NCBI GenBank assembly: GCA_963715405.1
Contig: OY970239.1
Span: forward strand, 930,001-994,000
DNA: 64,000 bases
DNA from: JALZKA01 sp963715405
GTDB lineage: Bacteria > Actinomycetota > Thermoleophilia > Solirubrobacterales > 70-9
Direction: 5' to 3'
The notes beneath the pieces were generated by a model. That model was given only the letters and a program-made list of their open reading frames with translations. It had not been told where the DNA came from and ran no database searches. The first letter of the stretch is position 1; the number at the start of each line of letters is the position of its first letter. Below are positions 58,487-64,000 of the stretch, piece after piece. A program made the translations under genes and the position numbers.

Positions 58487-59172
58487 CCGCCACCGCGAGA
58501 GAGCTCTTCCGCACCCGCCGGATCGCGCCCTCGATCCTGTCGGCCGACTTCAAGAGCCTTGGCACGCAGGTTGCCGAAGTGATGGACGCCGGGGCGCGCG
58601 TGATCCACGTCGACGTCATGGACGGCCACTTCGTCCCGCCGATCACGATCGGCCCCCTGATCGCATCCGCCATCGCCGACGACGTCCACAGCGCCGGTGG
58701 CGCCCTCGACGTCCACCTCATGATCGAGCGACCCGCCGAGCAGGTTGAGTTCTTCGCAGCCGCAGGCGCCGACTGCATCACGATCCACCTCGAGGCCGAT
58801 CCCCACGCTCACCGCACTCTCGCTGCCATTCGCGACACGGGGTGTTTGGCCGGACTTGCCATCAACCCCGGCACGCCCGCCGACGCGGTGGCGGACCTCG
58901 CGCCGCAATGCGATCTGCTCCTTGCGATGAGCGTCAACCCCGGGTGGGGCGGCCAGAGCTTCATCTCCTCCTCGCCTGAGAAGCTCAAGCGCCTCCACGA
59001 GCTTGCGCCGAGCGAATGCGCGGTGGAGGTCGACGGAGGGGTCGACGCGAACACTGCACTCCGGTGCGTCGAGGCCGGGGCGGGGCTGCTCGTGGCCGGC
59101 TCGGCGGTGTTCGGCGCGGACGATCCGGGCGAGGCGTACCGGCGCATCGCGGAGGCCGCGGGGGCGGAGTAG
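58483..59172 (+). CDS. rpe: ribulose-phosphate 3-epimerase
   Basis: A 229-residue TIM-barrel enzyme interconverting ribulose-5-P and xylulose-5-P. Motifs: IAPSILSADFKSLGTQVAEV, HVDVMDGHFVPPITIGP, VHLMIERPAEQV, MSVNPGWGGQSFI and EVDGGVDANTALRCVEAGAG. All metal-ligand positions (H, D, H, D) are visible. ATG at 58483 overlaps the zinc-ribbon stop. The antiporter frame on the other strand runs 364 bases into its 3' half. Confidence 0.95.
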   Translation: MTATARELFRTRRIAPSILSADFKSLGTQVAEVMDAGARVIHVDVMDGHFVPPITIGPLIASAIADDVHSAGGALDVHLMIERPAEQVEFFAAAGADCITIHLEADPHAHRTLAAIRDTGCLAGLAINPGTPADAVADLAPQCDLLLAMSVNPGWGGQSFISSSPEKLKRLHELAPSECAVEVDGGVDANTALRCVEAGAGLLVAGSAVFGADDPGEAYRRIAEAAGAE

Positions 59173-61112
59173 GCGCTGGGTCCACCGTCAGCATTGTCGC
59201 TATAGCCACCAAACGCTGCGCTGTCGCCGCCCACGCGCAACCGTCCGCTGCGCCTCTTCGCACGCCCGCGCCGCCGCGGCCCTCCGCGGCGGTCCGCCGT
59301 CTCGGGTCCGCCCTTCCTCACGACCGGCGTGTTGAGGGCGCCCGCGATCTCTTCCCACCACGCCCGCTCGGTCGGTGTGAGCCCCGTTTGGCGGAGGCGG
59401 CGCGCGACCCACTCGGCCATCCGGGCGCGCCCGCCTACCGCGACGAGGTCTGAGTCCATGACCGCGTAGCGCCCGTCCGCCAACGCGACGAGCGAGCCGG
59501 TCTGGTCGCGGCGGACGCGCAGGCGTGCAGCAACAGCGGCGCCCTCGATCTCGACCGGGTGGCCGGGGTCTCCGTCCGCGGCGCTCCGGCGGCGGACGGT
59601 GAACACCTGCGGCGATGCGCGCAGCGGCAGAGGCGGGGGCGGCGGCTCGCCGAGAGGCCCCTTGGCCCAGCGCTCGGTGAGGGCGACGACGGCCGGGATC
59701 ACCTCGCGGCGCGCAAGGACATGAAGCTCGTCGCCCGTCTGGATCTCGGTCGAGCCGCGGGGCGGCACGGCGGCGCCCTCGCGAACGATGAGGTTCAGGA
59801 GCGCCTCCCGCGGCAGGCCGAGTTCGCGTACCAAGGCGCCCGCGGCGGCATCCTGGGGCTTGACCACGTAGGTAAAGGCGTCGCCGCCGAGTCGGCGGAC
59901 CGTTCCCGTCTCGACCACTGTGGGGGGGACGGCCGGTTCGTCCGTCGTCAGCCCCAGCCGGACGGCGAGCGGGTTGAACGTCGCGCCCTGGATCAGGGTC
60001 GACGTGACGACGACGAAGAAGATCGCGTTGAAGATCAACTCGGCCGACTGCACCTCGGCGATGACGGGAAACGTGGCAAGCCAGATGGGAATCGCACCCC
60101 GCAAGCCGGCCCAGCCGAGCATCAGGCGCTCCTTCATGTTGAACGTCGAGAACGCTGTCGCAACGACGGCAGCGAGCGGGCGAGCGAGGAAGATAAGGAC
60201 GGCCGAGAGCGCGAGACCCTCGATTGCCACCTCGCCGAGGCCGCTCGGGAAGACGAGGAGGCCGAGGAGGAAGAAGAGCGCGATCTGCGCCGTCCAGCTC
60301 ATGCCCTGGTGAAAGGCGATCGTCGAGCCCCGCGCTGGGATCGGCCCCGTCCCCAGAACGAGCGCCGCGATGTAAACGGAAAGGAAGCCCGAGCCGTGCG
60401 CCACCTCGGCCAGGCCGAACGCGAGCGCCGCGGTGGCGAGCGAGGCAACGGGATAGAGGCCGGGAGAGGGGAGGTCGAGCCGCCGGAAGGCGGCTCGCGC
60501 GCCGAAGCCCACCAGGATGCCCGCCGCCAGGCCGATGGAGAGCTTGATCGCGAACTCGACCGCCATGTCCGGCAAGCCGTAGTCGGGCAGCTGGATCCAA
60601 TCGATGAACCCGACCACGAGCAAGACTGCGATCGGGTCGTTCAAGCCCGACTCGCCCTCGAGCGTCCGCGCCAGCCGCCGCTTGAGGCTTGACTCACGAA
60701 GCACAGCGAAGATCGCCGCCGAGTCCGACGCCGCGACCGCCGAGCCGATGATGAGCCCACCAAGGAGGTCCAGGTCGAAAAGCCAAGCCGCAGAGACGCC
60801 GGCGATGACGGCAGTCGCGATCGTGCCGATGAAGGCGAGCGAGACCGCCGAGCCGATTACCGGGCGGATCTCGGGCCAGCCTGCGGTAAGGCCACCCTCG
60901 AACAGGATCAGGACGAGCCCGATTGTCCCGAGCGTGCGAGTGAGCTCGGCGTCGTTGAATTCGACGCCGGCGATCCCCTCCGAGCCCGCCAGCATCCCGA
61001 GCCCGACAAAGAAAAGGAGGCCGGGCACGCGAACGCGGTCGGCGACCTTGGCTGCCGCCAGGCCCAGCGCCATGAGTACGCCTGCGACCAGGATCAGCTC
61101 GCCGTCAGACAC
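58809..61112 (-). CDS. NhaP/CvrA-type K+(Na+)/H+ antiporter with TrkA-C domain
   Basis: A 767-residue frame. Residues ~1-390 form a CPA1 antiporter with about twelve helices (VPGLLFFVGLGMLAGSEGIAG, GLVLILFEGGLTAGW, LLGGLIIGSAVAASDSAAIFAVL, LARTLEGESGLNDPIAVLL). Then a TrkA-C/RCK-C domain (ETGTVRRLGGDAFTYVV, PREALLNLIVREGAAVPPRGSTEIQTGDELHVLA) and a third domain near residues 500-600. After a basic linker (RRGGPRRRGRAKRRSGR), the last ~145 residues are Ser/Ala-rich antisense of rpe, entered through a palindromic repeat. The ancestral stop was probably near 59200. It follows the flippase gene by 33 bases. Confidence 0.8.
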   Translation of the reverse strand: MSDGELILVAGVLMALGLAAAKVADRVRVPGLLFFVGLGMLAGSEGIAGVEFNDAELTRTLGTIGLVLILFEGGLTAGWPEIRPVIGSAVSLAFIGTIATAVIAGVSAAWLFDLDLLGGLIIGSAVAASDSAAIFAVLRESSLKRRLARTLEGESGLNDPIAVLLVVGFIDWIQLPDYGLPDMAVEFAIKLSIGLAAGILVGFGARAAFRRLDLPSPGLYPVASLATAALAFGLAEVAHGSGFLSVYIAALVLGTGPIPARGSTIAFHQGMSWTAQIALFFLLGLLVFPSGLGEVAIEGLALSAVLIFLARPLAAVVATAFSTFNMKERLMLGWAGLRGAIPIWLATFPVIAEVQSAELIFNAIFFVVVTSTLIQGATFNPLAVRLGLTTDEPAVPPTVVETGTVRRLGGDAFTYVVKPQDAAAGALVRELGLPREALLNLIVREGAAVPPRGSTEIQTGDELHVLARREVIPAVVALTERWAKGPLGEPPPPPLPLRASPQVFTVRRRSAADGDPGHPVEIEGAAVAARLRVRRDQTGSLVALADGRYAVMDSDLVAVGGRARMAEWVARRLRQTGLTPTERAWWEEIAGALNTPVVRKGGPETADRRGGPRRRGRAKRRSGRLRVGGDSAAFGGYSDNADGGPSAYSAPAASAMRRYASPGSSAPNTAEPATSSPAPASTHRSAVFASTPPSTSTAHSLGASSWRRLSFSGEEEMKLWPPHPGLTLIARSRSHCGARSATASAGVPGLMASPAKHPVSRMAARVR
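59189..59219. repeat. dispersed palindrome, copy B (decayed)
   Basis: CAGCATTGTC then the perfect core GCTATAGC (59199-59206), then CACCAAACGCTGC. It aligns with the 33439-33474 copy: core GCTATRGC, right arm ACCAAA-GCTGC and left arm CAGC-TT-GTC, with a 3-base loss. Located between the rpe stop and the conserved part of the antiporter gene. Confidence 0.55.
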
Positions 61113-61145
61113 CTCAGCTCACCCATCCGGGTTCGGCCGCTGTCA

Positions 61146-62489
61146 TCACGCGCCCTCGTCGATTGCGGCCAGGCGCGCTTCGATCTCGTCGGGTGAGTCG
61201 GGCGTCAGACCCTCGCCGGGCGCCTGACGATATGCGCGGGCAAGGAGCAGGGCCAAGAGGAGCGCCCCCGCAGTAAAGCCAACCTCGACACGGCGAGCTT
61301 CGTCCTCGACGACGGGCAGGAGGCACCAAACGAGAAAGGCTGCCGCCGACAGAGCCCACGAGCGTGCCGCCGTAGCCGCTGCTCCGCGGGCGAGCGCAGC
61401 CTGGGAAAGCGTTGTCGCTGTGAGGTAGAAGCCCATGCCCACCGCCATGATTGCGAGCGCGAGGCGGTCGTACTCGAAGCGGTCGCCGAATGCGATCTGC
61501 ATTACAGCCGGACCGACGGTTAGGGCCGCTATCAGGACGACCGCGGCAAAGACCGACACCGCCGTGAGCGTCGCCTTGATCGAAGCTGCAAACGCCTCCT
61601 CGCCACCTCGGGCACGCATTCGCGTGAGATGGGGCAGGAGGCTTGCGGATACTCCCTGGAAGACCAACACGGGCGCCCGTACCACCATCAGCACGTTGAA
61701 GATGAACCCGGCCGCAGCGGCGTCGTCGAACGCTCTGACCAGGAGCGGCCCCGCGTTGAGGAAAGCCTGCTCGCCCGCCATGATGACCAGGACCGCGCCG
61801 GCGAAGCCGCCGCCGGCGGCAAGCGACACTGGGCGGGAGCGAGCCTCGCCGACGCCCTCTCCCCGCCCCAGGAACAAGACCAGAAACGGAACGAGCGAGA
61901 GGCTCACGAGAGGTGCGGCGGCAATACCTAGTGCGACGGCCGTCTGCCCCTCGGCGATGCCGAGCGCAAGCGCAAGAGCGAAGAGCGTTCGCGCGGCCGA
62001 CTCGGAGACGAGGAGTGCCGCGAGAAGGGTGAAGCGGCGCGTCCCGCCGAGGTAGCCGCGGGCGAAGAACGAGGCGCCGAACGTTGCGATCGAAGCGAAG
62101 AGGATCCAGTAGAGCGTTTCCGAGCCGGAAAGCAGGCCATTCTGAAGCGGATCTCGCGCCAGGAGCATGGCGAGCACCAGCGCCAGGGAGACCAAGAGTT
62201 GGAGCCGCGCCGCGGTTCGGATCGCGGGACCGGTCTCCTCGCCACGGGCGAGCCGGTCGGCGAGGGTGCGCGACAGAAGCTGCTCGACCGGGCGGTAGGC
62301 GACCGAGATCGAGACGAACACGGCCGACCACAGGACGACGATCTCGCCGTACTCGGTCGCGTCGAGGTTGTGGGACGCGAGCGAGAAGAAGAGGTAGGTG
62401 AGGAGGCCCGATGCACCGACCCCCGCGGACAGGAGGGTCGCTGTACGCCCGAAGCGTCTCGTCTCGGCGCCGGGGCGCATCTCGCTCAT
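61146..62489 (-). CDS. polysaccharide/lipid-linked flippase-like membrane protein (MOP superfamily)
   Basis: A 447-residue protein with about twelve helices, of the oligosaccharide-flippase type (LLSAGVGASGLLTYLFFSLASHNLDATEYGEI, SLLPHLTRMRARGGEEAFAASI, AVMQIAFGDRFEYDRLALAIMAVGMGFYL). These proteins move lipid-linked sugars across the membrane; the substrate is unknown. ATG at 62489 is preferred over 62510 because AACGTA (TACGTT on the minus strand) lies 6 bases upstream. Divergent from ribD. Confidence 0.75.
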   Translation of the reverse strand: MSEMRPGAETRRFGRTATLLSAGVGASGLLTYLFFSLASHNLDATEYGEIVVLWSAVFVSISVAYRPVEQLLSRTLADRLARGEETGPAIRTAARLQLLVSLALVLAMLLARDPLQNGLLSGSETLYWILFASIATFGASFFARGYLGGTRRFTLLAALLVSESAARTLFALALALGIAEGQTAVALGIAAAPLVSLSLVPFLVLFLGRGEGVGEARSRPVSLAAGGGFAGAVLVIMAGEQAFLNAGPLLVRAFDDAAAAGFIFNVLMVVRAPVLVFQGVSASLLPHLTRMRARGGEEAFAASIKATLTAVSVFAAVVLIAALTVGPAVMQIAFGDRFEYDRLALAIMAVGMGFYLTATTLSQAALARGAAATAARSWALSAAAFLVWCLLPVVEDEARRVEVGFTAGALLLALLLARAYRQAPGEGLTPDSPDEIEARLAAIDEGA

Positions 62490-62495
62490 CGCTTC

Positions 62496-62501
62496 AACGT
62501 A
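62496..62501 (-). promoter_or_regulatory. candidate -10 box TACGTT for the flippase gene
   Basis: Reads TACGTT on the minus strand, ending 6 bases before the ATG at 62489. Confidence 0.45.
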
Positions 62502-62515
62502 TCCCGGCACCCCTG

Positions 62516-62533
62516 ATTGACTCGTCAGTCAAT
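62516..62533. promoter_or_regulatory. operator-like palindrome in the ribD promoter
   Basis: ATTGACT-CGTC-AGTCAAT is a perfect 7-bp inverted repeat. It overlaps the -35 hexamer TTGACT (62517-62522) of the ribD promoter and fits the size of TetR-family operators. It also lies 15 bases upstream of the flippase -10 box, so a repressor here could affect both divergent genes. Confidence 0.55.
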
Positions 62534-62544
62534 TGGCGTAAGAT
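62517..62544 (+). promoter_or_regulatory. ribD promoter
   Basis: TTGACT at 62517-62522, a 16-base spacer and TAAGAT at 62539-62544. The -10 box ends 10 bases before the ribD ATG, so the leader would be about 4 bases. No FMN riboswitch is present. Confidence 0.55.
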
Positions 62545-62554
62545 TTGCCATTCC

Positions 62555-63688
62555 ATGCCAGAGACGGTCACTCAAGACGACCGTATGCACCTGGTTCGAG
62601 CGCTCGAGCTGGCAGAGCGCGGACGCGGCGCCGTTTCGCCGAATCCGATCGTCGGCTGCGTCCTCGTTCGGGACGGAGCCGTGATCGGCGAAGGCTGGCA
62701 TGCGGAGCTGGGCGGCCTCCACGCAGAACGCATGGCACTCGCCGACTGTGCGAGGCGCGGCGGCGACCCCGCCGGCGCGACCGCGTTCGTGACGCTCGAG
62801 CCCTGCGCTCACGAGGGACGCCAACCTCCCTGCGCCGATGCGCTCATCGAGGCGGACCTCGCTCGCGTCGTCTATCTCGCCGACGATCCTTCCGAGAAGG
62901 CGAGCGGCCGCGGCCCAGGAATGCTCCGGGACGCGGGGATCGAGGTCGATCTCGCACAGGGCCCTGAGAGCGCGGCAGCGCGTCTTCTTGTCCAGCCCTT
63001 CCGGAAGCACGCGCGCACCGGCCGTCCGCTGGTGGCGCTTAAGTCGGCGCTGACCCTCGATGGGCGAACGGCCACCGCCACCGGCGACTCGAAATGGATC
63101 TCGGGTCCCGAGAGCCGGCAGCTCGTCCACCGCTGGCGGGCCGAGGCTGACGCCGTCGCGATCGGCGTCGGCACCGCCCTCGCCGACGACGCCCTTCTGA
63201 CCGCGCGCGATCTAGATCCACCGCCCAGCCGCCAGCCGCTTCGCGTGGTCTTCGACTCTCAAGCGCGCCTGCCGCTCGACTCCGCGATCGTGAACAGCAT
63301 TGGCGACGCGCCGGCGCTCGTGATCGCCTCACCCGATGCCCCCACCGAGCGCGTTGAGCCACTTCGGCAGGCGGGCGTGGATGTCTTGGTGGTGGACGGC
63401 GATCCGGTCGCTCGGGTGGCCGCAGCCCTGGCAGAGCTCGGCCGCCGTGAGGTGACGTCGCTCCTCGTCGAGGGCGGAGCCGGCCTTGCGGGATCGTTTG
63501 TGGACGCGGGTGAGGTTGACGAGCTGCGCCTGTTCATCGCCCCGGTCCTCTTGGGCGGAGAGGGGTCCCGGCCGCTTGCCGGCGGCAAGGGCAAGGAGCA
63601 CATCGCCGACGCCGAGCGTGCCCTCGACGTCCGCCACGAAGCGATCGGCGACGACCTCCTGATCACGGCGCGGATGAAGGAGTGGTGA
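62555..63688 (+). CDS. ribD: bifunctional riboflavin deaminase/reductase RibD
   Basis: A 377-residue enzyme doing steps two and three of riboflavin synthesis. The N-terminal deaminase has SPNPIVGCVLVRDGAVIGEGWH, the zinc ligands in LHAERMAL and EPCAHEGRQPPCADALIEA. The C-terminal reductase starts RPLVALKSALTLDGRTATATGDSKWISG and includes VTSLLVEGGAGLAGSFVDAGEVDELRLFIAPVLLGG. ATG at 62555; the frame extends upstream without homology. ribE starts 1 base after the stop. Confidence 0.95.
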   Translation: MPETVTQDDRMHLVRALELAERGRGAVSPNPIVGCVLVRDGAVIGEGWHAELGGLHAERMALADCARRGGDPAGATAFVTLEPCAHEGRQPPCADALIEADLARVVYLADDPSEKASGRGPGMLRDAGIEVDLAQGPESAAARLLVQPFRKHARTGRPLVALKSALTLDGRTATATGDSKWISGPESRQLVHRWRAEADAVAIGVGTALADDALLTARDLDPPPSRQPLRVVFDSQARLPLDSAIVNSIGDAPALVIASPDAPTERVEPLRQAGVDVLVVDGDPVARVAAALAELGRREVTSLLVEGGAGLAGSFVDAGEVDELRLFIAPVLLGGEGSRPLAGGKGKEHIADAERALDVRHEAIGDDLLITARMKEW

Positions 63689-63689
63689 C

Positions 63690-64000
63690 GTGTTCACCGG
63701 GATCGTCAAGGAGCTGGGAACCGTCGAGGCGATCGAGCGCTCAGAGGCGGGAGCACGGCTTCGGATAGCGGCGTCCCTCGCCGGCGATCTCGACGGGGGA
63801 GACTCGATCGCAGTGAACGGAGCCTGCCTCACGGCCACCGCTCTCGGCGACGGGGAGTTCGCGGCCGACGTCATGAACCAGTCGCTGGAGCTGACGAGCC
63901 TCGGGGCGCTCGAGGCCGGCGACAGCGTGAACCTGGAGCCCGCCCTCCGCGCCGGCGACCCGCTCGGAGGCCACGTCGTCCAGGGCCACGTGGACTGCGT
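63690..64000 (+). CDS. ribE: riboflavin synthase alpha subunit, 3' end outside the window
   Basis: The first 103 residues are visible from a GTG at 63690. It starts MFTGIVKELGTVEAIE, the standard start of lumazine-converting riboflavin synthase. The first barrel continues with DSIAVNGACLTA, FAADVMNQSLELTSLG and the repeat-end signature GDPLGGHVVQGHVD. The second barrel lies beyond the window. Encoded directly after ribD, in the expected rib operon order. Confidence 0.92.
   Translation, partial: MFTGIVKELGTVEAIERSEAGARLRIAASLAGDLDGGDSIAVNGACLTATALGDGEFAADVMNQSLELTSLGALEAGDSVNLEPALRAGDPLGGHVVQGHVDC

Noticed and set aside
59200..60600. 466-codon frame opposite in register to the antiporter gene
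   Set aside because: Same strand but another frame of the antiporter; Arg-rich shadow without domain features.

Overview
High-GC bacterial chromosome segment, most likely from an actinobacterium and probably from the Thermoleophilia (Solirubrobacterales/Gaiellales-like). That placement is inference. It rests on the GC-rich third codon positions, frequent GTG/TTG starts, 4-base start/stop overlaps (NTGA), a meso-DAP type MurE, Ku with split LigD-type domains, and many apparently leaderless transcripts. No rRNA, tRNA, CRISPR array or insertion sequence was seen. Apart from short palindromic repeats this is ordinary core chromosome.

Layout. 0-5 kb: an EamA transporter, an orphan Tad/Flp pilus motor set (cpaF with a one-base frameshift, tadB, tadC), then a convergent membrane protein. 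5-21.7 kb: a full division and cell-wall (dcw) cluster: mraZ, rsmH, ftsL, ftsI, murE, murF, mraY, murD, ftsW, murG, murC, murB, ftsQ, ftsZ. One SRPBCC gene sits antisense between mraY and murD. 21.8-26.3 kb: the glycine cleavage operon gcvT-gcvH-gcvPA-gcvPB. 26.3-36.4 kb: accessory genes: a small GNAT-like protein, a MocR-type regulator, a secreted M15-like peptidase, a secreted unknown protein, an NHEJ set (ku, LigD polymerase domain, separate ATP-dependent ligase), a stand-alone YqfO-type domain, and an ECF sigma factor with a membrane beta-propeller partner and a second surface beta-propeller. 36.4-42.1 kb: trpS, a formate/nitrite-type channel, scpA-scpB, a pseudouridine synthase, aroH, hisC, a cupin. 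42.2-52.4 kb: an aromatic amino acid operon behind a leader peptide (two DAHP synthases of different subfamilies, tyrA with an ACT domain, aroA), running on into cmk, der, a DUF3352-like protein and metK. 52.4-64 kb: a PH-domain protein, priA, def, fmt, rsmB, a zinc ribbon, rpe, two antisense membrane genes (antiporter, flippase), then ribD and the start of ribE.

Main discovery candidate. A reading frame at 42231-42323 encodes a short peptide ending YAYMPWFTWRFS. It lies just upstream of the DAHP synthase genes and is followed by mutually exclusive hairpins. It looks like a ribosome-mediated attenuator that senses Tyr, Trp and Phe together. The peptide itself appears to start at its own +1.

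A second theme is promoter layout. About 20 first-in-operon genes have a TANNNT hexamer ending 6-10 bases before the start codon, usually with no recognisable Shine-Dalgarno. Initiation on leaderless mRNA seems to be the default here, and this helps fix several start codons. A third theme is a set of short palindrome families in the gaps. One copy is placed so that an antiporter frame runs through it into antisense of rpe. Finally, def, fmt and rsmB (55.6-58.1 kb) carry at least seven frameshifts, which points to a locally error-prone assembly or to decay.
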